From: an uncultured Desulfobacca sp. | Lineage (GTDB): Bacteria; Desulfobacterota; Desulfobaccia; Desulfobaccales; Desulfobaccaceae | Assembly (NCBI GenBank): GCA_937958145.1 | Contig: CALGOE010000093.1 | Coordinates: 1-5,168, forward strand | DNA: 5,168 nucleotides | Direction of reading: 5' to 3' | Shown: positions 1-5,159 of the stretch, in pieces | How the letters are laid out: each line of letters begins with the position of its first letter | Numbering within the stretch: the stretch's first letter is position 1 | The notes under the pieces: generated by a model | The model's input: only the letters and a program-made list of their open reading frames with translations | What the model was told of the DNA's origin: nothing | The model's database searches: none | Position numbers and translations under genes: made by a program

Positions 1-34
1 CCTCTTTTGTAAAGCCATAACCAACATCCATCAC
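1..34 (-). CDS. possible 5' end of a leftward gene, actin-like/ASKHA-type N-terminus (partial)
   Basis: On the minus strand a GTG (34-32) directly followed by an ATG (31-29) opens a frame that reads MDVGYGFTKE and runs off the left edge. A GGAG sits at 43-40, 5 bases before the GTG and 8 before the ATG. The D-x-G-x-G-x-T-K pattern resembles the phosphate-1 loop of ParM/MreB-like actin-fold ATPases. Only about ten codons are visible. The hydrophobic strand expected before this loop (GVLV) lies mostly upstream of the only usable start codons; the frame is open back to a TAG near position 89 but without an ATG, GTG or TTG there. This may be a true gene start, or a chance reading in a non-coding gap. 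Confidence 0.25.
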   Translation of the reverse strand, partial: MMDVGYGFTKE

Positions 35-56
35 GAGGACTCCATCAGTTCTATTT

Positions 57-88
57 TTGACATTCAGTTTTAACGACTTCCGTATCTA
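57..88 (+). promoter_or_regulatory. weak candidate promoter for the cytochrome c gene
   Basis: An exact TTGACA (57-62) lies in an AT-rich stretch upstream of the cytochrome gene, with TATCTA (83-88) as the best -10-like sequence. The spacer is 20 bases, longer than the usual 16-18, and the -10 match is poor, so only the -35 half is convincing. The gene may use another sigma factor or an activator. The rest of the 35-157 gap shows no other clear signal. Confidence 0.25.
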
Positions 89-157
89 TCCCGAGAGCCC
101 GCACCCTAGTTAACCTTTCCGTAATCAAGTTGACGGGCTGCGGCAGCCGTGAACGGC

Positions 158-164
158 AAAGGAG
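158..164 (+). promoter_or_regulatory. ribosome binding site that decides the cytochrome c start
   Basis: AAAGGAG lies 5 bases before the ATG at 170 and only 2 before the ATG at 167. It lies inside the coding sequence if the upstream in-frame GTG (149) were the start. This favours 170 (or 167) as the true start, which also leaves a clean signal peptide with its positive residues at the N-terminus. Confidence 0.7.
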
Positions 165-169
165 TGATG

Positions 170-559
170 ATGGCGAGAAAGGGTCTTCTGAAGAGTGGCG
201 CTGCCCTGGCCCTCATGATGATTCTGGCGGCAGGGGCCGCGGCCCAGGAAAAGGCCGGGCTTTTTCAAGCCGGCCAGGAGGTTTATGCGGCTCACTGTGC
301 TTCCTGCCACCGAGCCAACGGCCAGGGCCTGCCCAATGTCTTTCCGGCCTTGACCAAGAACAGCTTCGTCACCGGCGACCCGCAGGGGGTCATCCAGATC
401 ATTCTGGAAGGCCGCCAAGGCAGCATGGGGCGGATGCCGGCCTGGCAGTCGCGCCTGAATGATAAGCAGATTGCCGCGGTCGTGACCTATATCCGCCAGG
501 CCTGGGACAACCAGGCCGGAGCCGTGACCCCGGAGCAGGTGGCCGGCCAACGGCGTTAG
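170..559 (+). CDS. secreted monohaem cytochrome c, class I
   Basis: Small periplasmic electron carrier of 129 residues. The N-terminus is a typical Sec signal peptide: MARK, a hydrophobic core (about residues 8-20), then AAGAAA|QEK with likely cleavage after residue 25. The mature protein has the haem-attachment motif CASCH (C43, C46, H47; the His is the proximal haem ligand) followed by RANGQGLPNVFPAL, typical of class I cytochromes. M89 in GRMPAW is the likely distal ligand. The C-terminal helix (LNDKQIAAVVTYIRQAW) is the conserved helix that packs on the haem. One CxxCH means one haem, attached in the periplasm by the cytochrome c maturation machinery. The gene is alone on its strand, with no oxidase or reductase beside it, so its partner cannot be told; it may serve a terminal oxidase or another respiratory complex. 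An in-frame GTG at 149 would add seven residues but precedes the ribosome binding site. Confidence 0.92.
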   Translation: MARKGLLKSGAALALMMILAAGAAAQEKAGLFQAGQEVYAAHCASCHRANGQGLPNVFPALTKNSFVTGDPQGVIQIILEGRQGSMGRMPAWQSRLNDKQIAAVVTYIRQAWDNQAGAVTPEQVAGQRR

Positions 560-580
560 CAGGTCGTGGCCAAATCTCGC

Positions 581-609
581 CCGGGGGGAGCCGCAAGGTT
601 TCCCCCCGG
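581..609. terminator. strong GC hairpin between convergent genes, possible terminator
   Basis: CCGGGGGGA (581-589) pairs perfectly with TCCCCCCGG (601-609). Inside, CC-GCAA-GG (591-598) forms a second short stem closed by a GNRA-type tetraloop. The hairpin begins 21 bases after the cytochrome stop codon. No uninterrupted U-tract follows in either direction; the closest is the T-rich CTTGCTTCTTTC about 18 bases downstream on the plus strand. It may end the cytochrome transcript imperfectly, protect its 3' end, or act for both converging transcripts. Confidence 0.5.
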
Positions 610-731
610 CGCGCGGCCTTGGTAACCTTGCTTCTTTCTGGCTGGCAGGCAAAGCTGATCCACCTCTGGCATTTTCCCTCCCCCTTTCCAGTTTTCCCTG
701 CCCTCGTCTCTCATACTTTCAGCCCCTCTGC

Positions 732-1247
732 TCAAGAGCCCCAGCTTTCTCTTGCGGTCGCCAGGATGCGCCTGATCAGAGCGCTGGTGGAATGGCCGGG
801 GACAAAGGGGATGACGTGCACTTCGCCGCCCCAGGAGAGGACTTCGGGCCGGCCGACGATCGTCTCCGGGGTATAATCCCCCCCTTTAACCAGGACATCG
901 GGGCGGAGAGTCAGGATCAGCTCCAACGGGGTGTCCTGACTAAAAATGACCACCGCGTCCACGCAAGCCAGGGCAGCCAAAACTTCGGCCCGTTCAGCCT
1001 GGGGCACCAAAGGACGGCCAGGACCTTTGTGCAAACGGCGCACCGAATCATCGTCATTGAGACCCACCACCAGGAAATCTCCCAGGGAGCGGGCGGCCTG
1101 CAAGTAGCGGACATGACCGACGTGGAGCAGATCAAAGCAGCCATTGGTGAAGACGACCCGGCGGCCCAGAGCCTGCAGGTGTTCGATCCGGCGGCGGGCT
1201 TCGGCCCAGGACAGGATTTTCAAGAGAGCAGTAGGGTGATCAGGCAT
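732..1247 (-). CDS. rfaE2: D-glycero-beta-D-manno-heptose 1-phosphate adenylyltransferase (stand-alone)
   Basis: Cytidylyltransferase-fold enzyme of 171 residues that joins ATP and heptose 1-phosphate to make ADP-heptose, the precursor of the LPS inner core, in the cytoplasm. The nucleotide-binding motif is clear: FTNGCFDLLHVGH, with HxGH at residues 42-45. Also present are the family motifs GLNDDDSVRRLHKGPGRP (63-79), RAEVLAAL (86-93), KGGDY (121-125) and PGHSTSALIRRI (150-161). The length matches a stand-alone C-terminal half of HldE, so the kinase half (HldA/RfaE1) must be encoded elsewhere. The frame is open further upstream, but the start at 1247 gives the normal N-terminus and overlaps the comF stop by 8 bases, which suggests translational coupling. 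It is the last gene of the ychF-comF-rfaE2 run. Confidence 0.93.
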   Translation of the reverse strand: MPDHPTALLKILSWAEARRRIEHLQALGRRVVFTNGCFDLLHVGHVRYLQAARSLGDFLVVGLNDDDSVRRLHKGPGRPLVPQAERAEVLAALACVDAVVIFSQDTPLELILTLRPDVLVKGGDYTPETIVGRPEVLSWGGEVHVIPFVPGHSTSALIRRILATARESWGS

Positions 1248-1983
1248 AGCCGACTCGCGCCACGGTGACGACCTCAAGGCGCGCCGCCCCGGCCCGACGC
1301 AAAACCCGGCTGCACTCGGCCACCGTAGCGCCGGTGGTAAACACATCATCCACGAGCACCACATTTTTGTCGGCAACGAGTTCAGGCCGGCGGACCAGAA
1401 AGGCACCCTTGACATTGGCCAACCGCTCCCGGGCCGAAAGGCCCACCTGGGGCAGGGTAGCCCGCACCCGGATGAGAAGATCCCGGGCCACAGGTATGCC
1501 TCGAAAATGTTGGGCCAGGAGCAGGGCTTGATTAAAACCCCGCCATTGCAGACGCCGGGTATGCAGCGGCACCGGCACCAGGAGCTGGGCGGCAGCCATG
1601 ATTTCGGTGATTTCCGGGGCCTGTTTCAGGGTTTGTCCCAAAAACCTGCCAAAGAGCAGTTGGCGTTGATATTTAAAGCGGTGGATGGCTTCCAGAATCG
1701 GGCCCTCATAGAAGAATACGGCCCGGGCCCGGTCAAACGGCGGCGGTTGGCGCAGACAGGCCTGACAGAGGCGCTCGCCGCCAAGAGGACTGCGAAACGG
1801 CGCCCCGCAGCAGCGACAACGGGGCCGGGGCAGAACAGGCAAGGCGGCCAGGCAGGGGGCACAGGTCAAGCCCGGTTCTGTTACCGGCAGGGGGCTCTGG
1901 CAAAAAAGGCAGAAGCGCGGAAAGAAAAAGTCCAGAACTGCATTGAGGCCATTGCGGCAGGATTCCGGGCTGGGCAGCGGCAT
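1240..1983 (-). CDS. comF: ComF family phosphoribosyltransferase-like protein
   Basis: Cytoplasmic protein of 247 residues related to the DNA-uptake protein ComF of Bacillus and GntX/YhgH of Enterobacteria. The N-terminal third is a double zinc ribbon: C25-x2-C28, C41-x2-C44, C56/C58/C59 and C73-x2-C76. The rest is a type I phosphoribosyltransferase domain with the family blocks VPVPLHTRRLQWRGFNQA (136-153) and QVGLSARERLANVKGAF (179-195), and the PRPP-binding loop VVLVDDVFTTGAT (208-220). The family is linked to natural transformation, but the exact reaction is not established, and in Gram-negative bacteria it may serve another role. The start lies 6 bases after the ychF stop with no good ribosome binding site, which points to translational coupling. 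The zinc ligands and PRPP loop are all present, so the gene looks functional. Confidence 0.93.
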   Translation of the reverse strand: MPLPSPESCRNGLNAVLDFFFPRFCLFCQSPLPVTEPGLTCAPCLAALPVLPRPRCRCCGAPFRSPLGGERLCQACLRQPPPFDRARAVFFYEGPILEAIHRFKYQRQLLFGRFLGQTLKQAPEITEIMAAAQLLVPVPLHTRRLQWRGFNQALLLAQHFRGIPVARDLLIRVRATLPQVGLSARERLANVKGAFLVRRPELVADKNVVLVDDVFTTGATVAECSRVLRRAGAARLEVVTVARVGYA

Positions 1984-1989
1984 GGCGGT

Positions 1990-3084
1990 TCACCGGGTCT
2001 GGAAGCGGAAAAGGACAATATCGCCGTCCTGCAGGAGATAATCCCGACCTTCCACATGGACGAGGCCGGCTTCCTTAACCTTGGCCGGATGGCCCAAACG
2101 CACCAGATCGGCAAAAGCCATGATCTCGGCCTTGATAAAACCCTTTTCCATATCGGAATGGATCCGACCGGCGCCGCGGGCTGCCGGCGTGCCGGCCGGA
2201 ACGGTCCAGGCCCGGACCTCGGCGCCGACAATGGTATAAAAGGTGATGAGACCCAGCAGGTCATAACTGGCCCGAATGAGTCGGGTCAGGCCCGATTCCG
2301 GGAAACCGGCCGCGGCTAAAAATGCCTGGCGCTCCTCCGCCGGCAGGTCCTGCAATTCGGCCTCCAGGTCGCCCAGAAGAGGGATCAGGGGGATCCGGCG
2401 TCGGTCCGCCAGCTCCTGGAGGGCAGGCAGGAAGCGCTGCTCCCGCCATTCCTGCTCACTGATATTGGCCACCAGAAGGGAGGGCTTCCGGGTCAACAAG
2501 GGAATATCGTGCCACCAGGACTCGTCGCCGGCCGCGGCGGGAAATTCCCGGGCCCACTGGCCCTGATTAAGAAAGGCCTCCAGGCGCTGCAGAAACTGCA
2601 GCTGCGCCTGGGCCTTTTTTTCCCCGGCTCTGGCAATCTTTTCCACCTTGAGAAGGTGACGCCGGAGCATCTCCAGATCGGCCAACAAAAGTTCTGTGTC
2701 AATGATGCCCACGTCCCGCACCGGATCGATGGTCGGGGCGACATGGGGGATGTCCGGCGCCTCGAAGGCGCGCACCACCTGAACCAACAGATCCACATCC
2801 CGGATCGCGGCCAGGAACTGGTTGCCCAACCCCTCCCCCTGACTGGCCCCCTCGATGAGACCGGCGATATCCACAAACTCAATGGTGGTGGGGGTGAGTT
2901 TGGGGGGCTGCAACAAGCGGCCCAGGGTCTCGAGGCGGGGATCAGGCACCGGCACGATGCCCACTTGGGGAGCAATGGTGGTGAAGGGATATCCCGCCAC
3001 CTCCGCCTGACCGCCGGTCAGGGCATTAAAAATGGTGGATTTGCCCACATTGGGCAGGCCGACAAGGCCACAACGGCAGGGCAC
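1990..3084 (-). CDS. ychF: redox-regulated ATPase/GTPase YchF (OLA1 family)
   Basis: P-loop NTPase of the Obg/HAS-GTPase group, 364 residues, close to the usual ~363. It is ribosome-associated and in studied members prefers ATP to GTP. Motifs in order: G1 GLPNVGKST (9-17), switch I FTTI (34-37), G3 DIAG (72-75) followed by a hydrophobic Leu in place of the catalytic Gln (the HAS hallmark), and a G4 that reads NISE (207-210) rather than NKxD, as expected for the relaxed nucleotide specificity of YchF. A coiled-coil insert lies at about 125-175 and a TGS domain at about 278-362 (ITFYTIVGAEVRAW, then FIKAEI and DGDIVLFRF). The start codon is GTG; a TAG six codons upstream in frame excludes a longer protein, and AGAGGA lies 11 bases upstream. 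First gene of a leftward run with comF and rfaE2. Confidence 0.96.
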   Translation of the reverse strand: MPCRCGLVGLPNVGKSTIFNALTGGQAEVAGYPFTTIAPQVGIVPVPDPRLETLGRLLQPPKLTPTTIEFVDIAGLIEGASQGEGLGNQFLAAIRDVDLLVQVVRAFEAPDIPHVAPTIDPVRDVGIIDTELLLADLEMLRRHLLKVEKIARAGEKKAQAQLQFLQRLEAFLNQGQWAREFPAAAGDESWWHDIPLLTRKPSLLVANISEQEWREQRFLPALQELADRRRIPLIPLLGDLEAELQDLPAEERQAFLAAAGFPESGLTRLIRASYDLLGLITFYTIVGAEVRAWTVPAGTPAARGAGRIHSDMEKGFIKAEIMAFADLVRLGHPAKVKEAGLVHVEGRDYLLQDGDIVLFRFQTR

Positions 3085-3095
3085 GGCAGCGGCTG

Positions 3096-3101
3096 TCCTC
3101 T
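3096..3101 (-). promoter_or_regulatory. ribosome binding site of ychF
   Basis: On the minus strand AGAGGA lies 11 bases before the GTG start of ychF. The spacing is somewhat long, but it is the only purine-rich site available and no other start codon fits before the upstream in-frame stop. Confidence 0.55.
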
Positions 3102-3103
3102 AA

Positions 3104-3145
3104 TTAATCTAAAAATGAATACAATAGGTTAATTACTTAATCTAA
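3104..3145 (-). promoter_or_regulatory. AT-rich promoter region of ychF with a 9-bp direct repeat
   Basis: The 88-base gap between amrS and ychF is far more AT-rich than the genes around it. TTAGATTAA (minus strand) occurs twice, at 3104-3112 and 3137-3145, exactly 33 bases apart. A possible leftward promoter is TTAGAT (-35, 3145-3140), an 18-base spacer and TATTCA (-10, 3121-3116); both hexamers are weak matches. The repeats would then cover the -35 box and the start of transcription. The reading of a promoter here is inference; the repeat itself is directly visible. Confidence 0.35.
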
Positions 3146-3163
3146 GATGGTGTCTTAAGTTAA
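3137..3163. repeat. imperfect AT-rich dyad between amrS and ychF
   Basis: TTAA-TC-TAAGA, then a TGGTG centre, then TCTTA-AG-TTAA: nine of eleven positions in each arm pair. It begins 10 bases after the amrS stop codon and lies just upstream of, or over, the likely ychF promoter. It could be an operator for a dimeric regulator or a weak hairpin at the end of the amrS message. There is no U-tract of the kind an intrinsic terminator needs. Confidence 0.4.
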
Positions 3164-3172
3164 CGGTCTCTG

Positions 3173-4342
3173 TCAGCCCGTTGCGGTCTTCTCCCCAGGC
3201 CGTTGGGCCGGCCTGGACCAGATGCCCGGGATCGCCGCGCCACAGAAACGGCAGGCCCCGTCTTTTATGTTCATCTCACCTACCTGATAGCCCCGGCGGG
3301 AAATGAGTAATTGCTGGCAATGATGGCAATAGGTGTTTTCAGCGGGGTGTTGCGGCACGTTCCCCAGGTAGACATACTTGAGGCCCTGCTTGCGGGCGAT
3401 TTCCCGGGCCTTCTCCAAAGTGCTCAGTGGCGTCGGGTAATGGTGTTTCATTTTATACAGCGGATAGAAGCGGGAGAAGTGCAACGGCGTCAAGGGTCCC
3501 AACTCATCGCGAATCCACGTGCACATGGCGGCCAGATCCGTGGGATTGTCGTTGTATTGGGGGATCACCAGGTTGACGATTTCAATATGTACGCCCTGCC
3601 GCCGCAGGATTTTCAGGGCCTCTAAAACCGGGGTCAGGGTGGCCCCCACGAGATCCCGGTAAAAGGTTTCGGTAAAGCCTTTCAGATCCACACAGGCCGC
3701 CTGCAGCAGGGGGCAGAGTTCCTCCAAAGGCTTCGGATTGATATAGGCCGCGGTGTGGCAGACGGTGATGATCCCGGCAGCTTGAGACCGACGGGCGATG
3801 TCGCGCATATATTCATAAAAAATCATGGGCTCCACATAGGTGTGGGCAATGGTGGGGCAGCCGGTCCGTTGCGCGGCCTGGACAATAGCCTCGGGGCTGA
3901 GGGCAAAGTTATACGTCTCCTCGGGCCGGGCCTGAGAGATTTCCCAATTCTGGCAGAATGTGCAATGCAGGTTGCAACCGGCTGTGGCCAAGGAATAGGA
4001 ACCGGTGCCGGGCAGCACGTGAAAGAGCGGCTTCTTTTCGATGGGGTCAATATGGACTGCACAAGGGTTGCCGTAAGCCACGGTGATATAGCGGCCGCCC
4101 CGGTTTTCCCGCACGCCGCATTCCCCCCGATCACCCTCCAGAACCTCACAATGCCGGGGGCACAGTTCACAGCGGATATTGCCGTTGGCCAAAACCGTGG
4201 CGAAAAGGGCAGGCGCGGGCTGGACATAGCCGAAGCGAACTTCCTGGGCAGAGCCCATCCGGGCCAGTCCCGGCAGTCCCAACAGACCCAGGCCCATGAG
4301 CCCGGCCTGGAGAAAGCACCGCCGGGTGCAGGGAAAATTCAT
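3173..4342 (-). CDS. amrS: AmmeMemoRadiSam system radical SAM enzyme with a Tat signal
   Basis: Radical SAM protein of 389 residues of the AmrS family, the enzyme usually encoded with MEMO1-like and AMMECR1-like proteins; neither is in this window. The radical SAM cluster motif is C123-x3-C127-x2-C130 in ATAGCNLHCTFCQNWEISQ. Family landmarks are the N-terminal cysteines C58, C61, C65 and C75 (CELCPRHC...GECGVREN), DPIEKKPLFH (99-108) and a C-terminal zinc-ribbon-like pair C339/C342 and C364/C367 ending in GAAIPGIW. Residues 1-33 add TRRCFLQ (6-12), a strong twin-arginine motif, a glycine/leucine-rich hydrophobic stretch and a GSA|QEV cleavage-like site, implying folded export to the periplasm. 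The start at 4342 has AGAGGA 8 bases upstream; an in-frame ATG at 4396 lacks such a site and would bury the signal. Its substrate is not known with certainty. Confidence 0.93.
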   Translation of the reverse strand: MNFPCTRRCFLQAGLMGLGLLGLPGLARMGSAQEVRFGYVQPAPALFATVLANGNIRCELCPRHCEVLEGDRGECGVRENRGGRYITVAYGNPCAVHIDPIEKKPLFHVLPGTGSYSLATAGCNLHCTFCQNWEISQARPEETYNFALSPEAIVQAAQRTGCPTIAHTYVEPMIFYEYMRDIARRSQAAGIITVCHTAAYINPKPLEELCPLLQAACVDLKGFTETFYRDLVGATLTPVLEALKILRRQGVHIEIVNLVIPQYNDNPTDLAAMCTWIRDELGPLTPLHFSRFYPLYKMKHHYPTPLSTLEKAREIARKQGLKYVYLGNVPQHPAENTYCHHCQQLLISRRGYQVGEMNIKDGACRFCGAAIPGIWSRPAQRPGEKTATG

Positions 4343-4350
4343 CGTTTCCG

Positions 4351-4356
4351 TCCTCT
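4351..4356 (-). promoter_or_regulatory. ribosome binding site of amrS
   Basis: AGAGGA on the minus strand (part of AAGAGGA) ends 8 bases before the ATG at 4342. It fixes the start so that the protein begins MNFPCTRR, placing the twin arginines at residues 7-8 as expected for a Tat signal. Confidence 0.75.
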
Positions 4357-4375
4357 TACGGGGCTCTAAGCATGC

Positions 4376-4417
4376 GCCGGCAATGAGTTGATACAATAAC
4401 TTTTTACTGCCGGCAAT
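4376..4417. repeat. 9-bp direct repeat GCCGGCAAT, 33-bp period, in the amrS promoter
   Basis: GCCGGCAAT occurs at 4376-4384 and again at 4409-4417, with starts 33 bases apart, about three helical turns. One copy covers the proposed -35 box and the other the proposed transcription start of amrS. Each copy contains the palindrome GCCGGC. It may be a pair of operator half-sites; chance cannot be excluded in GC-rich DNA. Confidence 0.45.
4388..4416 (-). promoter_or_regulatory. candidate promoter of amrS
   Basis: On the minus strand TTGCCG (-35, 4416-4411) and TATCAA (-10, 4393-4388) are separated by 17 bases in an AT-rich gap, predicting transcription from about 4381 and a leader of roughly 40 bases. 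Each box matches the sigma-70 consensus at four of six positions. A perfect palindrome TTGCGCAA (4426-4433) lies 10 bases upstream of the -35. This would let amrS be transcribed independently of ihfA. Confidence 0.4.
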
Positions 4418-4478
4418 TTCTGCCCTTGCGCAAATTTACCTTTATTTCAATAAGTTGCTTCACAATGGGGCCTACTTC

Positions 4479-4668
4479 CTAAGGAGAGCGACCGGGGCTG
4501 CCTCGCCAGCGTCCCTTCTCGCCGGCGGACGAGTGGCGGCGCAGGCATTGGCAGAGGTCCACCAGGCCCATCTTGGAACAGTATATCATGGGCAGTCGGG
4601 CCTCTCCACTGGTTTTTGGCCAGGCACGCTGGCGGCAGGTAGGGGCAATGCGGCGACTCGGCGAACAA
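4479..4668 (-). pseudogene. small cysteine-rich protein, interrupted by a frameshift
   Basis: Leftward frame beginning at a TTG (4668), 39 bases after the ihfA stop. The first part reads MFAESPHCPYLPPACLAK with GC at nearly every third codon position. It then loses coding character, while the frame one base over becomes coding-like and reads GEARLPMIYCSKMGLVDLCQCLRR (split here as GEARLPMIYC and SKMGLVDLCQCLRR) to a TAG at 4479. The join is near the run of five A (plus-strand T, 4613-4617). Removing one base there gives a 62-residue protein with cysteines at 8, 15, 30, 39 and 41, suggesting a metal site. I do not recognise the family. It may be a real broken gene, a sequencing error in the homopolymer, or less likely programmed frameshifting. 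The start is weak: there is no ATG, and only an A-rich stretch in place of a ribosome binding site. Confidence 0.5.
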
Positions 4669-4707
4669 CGGGGCAGTTTTTTCAGGGGGGTGATGAGCGG
4701 CAGCCGG

Positions 4708-5001
4708 TTAGTCTTTGGACGAAGGATTCAGGCGTTGCCGGAGAACCCCGGACGTCTTGAAGACGACGACCCGACGGGCCCGGAGGATGAGATCCTCTTT
4801 GGTTTGGGGATTGCGGCCACGGCGGGAATTTTTGTGGCGGACGCTGAACTTGCCAAAACCACTGATGAGGACGTCCTCTTCCCGGGCCAAGGCTGTTTTG
4901 ATGAGCTCCAGGACCCGTTCCACGGCGTTGCGGGCCTCTGGTTTACTGAGGCCGAGCTGCTCGGAGATGTTGCTGATTACCTTTTCTTTGGTCAGGGCCA
5001 T
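4708..5001 (-). CDS. ihfA: HU/IHF family DNA-bending protein, IHF alpha-like
   Basis: Nucleoid protein of 97 residues that binds the minor groove as a dimer and bends DNA sharply, acting in transcription, recombination and replication. The N-terminal helices (MALTKEKVISNISEQLGLSK) form the dimer core, followed by ISGFGKFSVR (46-55) and the DNA-binding arm RRGRNPQT (60-67). P65 matches the position of the proline that intercalates in E. coli IHF alpha. The segment ARRVVVFK (75-82) is more like IHF alpha (ARRVVTFR) than HU (ASKVPAFK), so the alpha label is preferred, but some bacteria use such proteins as homodimers. Start: ATG with AAAGGAGGG about ten bases upstream. It has its own strong promoter, and a small broken cysteine-rich frame follows on the same strand. 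Confidence 0.92.
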   Translation of the reverse strand: MALTKEKVISNISEQLGLSKPEARNAVERVLELIKTALAREEDVLISGFGKFSVRHKNSRRGRNPQTKEDLILRARRVVVFKTSGVLRQRLNPSSKD

Positions 5002-5011
5002 GGCCGGGGCT

Positions 5012-5020
5012 CCCTCCTTT
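5012..5020 (-). promoter_or_regulatory. ribosome binding site of ihfA
   Basis: AAAGGAGGG on the minus strand ends 10 bases before the ATG at 5001. It is a strong Shine-Dalgarno sequence, consistent with an abundant nucleoid protein. Confidence 0.75.
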
Positions 5021-5059
5021 GCCCGGGCGAGCCGCGTGCCTCGCTCGGAAGTCGCAACT

Positions 5060-5088
5060 ATTATTATTCACTTGTAAATCGCTGTCAA
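5060..5088 (-). promoter_or_regulatory. sigma-70-type promoter of ihfA
   Basis: Minus strand: an exact TTGACA (-35, 5088-5083), a 17-base spacer and AATAAT (-10, 5065-5060, five of six matches to TATAAT). Transcription would start near 5053, giving a leader of about 50 bases. ACTTG (5070-5074) and CAAGT (5086-5090) form a short inverted repeat around the spacer and -35 box, a possible but weak operator. Confidence 0.75.
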
Positions 5089-5150
5089 GTTTTTTTATCT
5101 CCCCTGGATCATTTCCCCGGGCCGGAGCGGGATGGAAGCCATGGTCGGAC

Positions 5151-5159
5151 AAGGAGGTG
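5151..5159 (+). promoter_or_regulatory. consensus ribosome binding site at the right edge
   Basis: AAGGAGGTG is a nine-base match to the canonical 16S rRNA 3'-end complement. Only nine bases of the window remain after it, so a rightward gene would start at or just beyond the edge, divergent from ihfA. Alternatives are an in-frame ATG at 5132 or 5141 running off the edge, or the tail of a leftward gene: a minus-strand frame ending in a TAA near 5096-5098 is also open to the edge. Confidence 0.4.

Noticed and set aside
2..73. Plus-strand frame open from the left edge to a TAA at 71-73, as the tail of an upstream gene
   Set aside because: Only 23 codons, AT-rich, unlike the composition of the window's genes, with no motif; the minus-strand reading is more suggestive, though also weak.
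125..652. Minus-strand open frame of 175 codons across the cytochrome gene
   Set aside because: The plus-strand frame has a signal peptide, CxxCH and a distal Met region; the minus frame is proline/glycine/arginine-rich with no motif.
1248..1415. N-terminal extension of RfaE2 from the upstream in-frame start
   Set aside because: These 56 codons overlap the comF PRPP-loop coding region, the peptide is unlike any RfaE2 N-terminus, and the start at 1247 gives normal family length.
1507..2319. Long plus-strand open frame (270 codons) across the comF-ychF junction
   Set aside because: It lies antisense to two genes with full sets of family motifs, crosses their junction, and its peptide shows no recognisable motif. 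GC-rich genes often leave the opposite strand open.
2509..3132. Plus-strand open frame of 207 codons antisense to ychF
   Set aside because: Shadow of the ychF coding sequence; no ribosome binding site or family motif.
3755..4369. Plus-strand open frame of 204 codons antisense to amrS
   Set aside because: Overlaps the conserved radical SAM coding sequence on the other strand and has no recognisable domain.
4343..4396. N-terminal extension of AmrS by 18 residues from the ATG at 4396
   Set aside because: No ribosome binding site there, and it would lie upstream of the proposed -10 box; the ATG at 4342 has a well-placed AGAGGA and yields a standard Tat signal.
4455..4760. Plus-strand open frame of 101 codons opposite the ihfA tail and the cysteine-rich frame
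   Set aside because: It runs into ihfA on the opposite strand, lacks a good start signal, and its peptide is low-complexity; the minus-strand frames have better third-position GC and a cysteine pattern.
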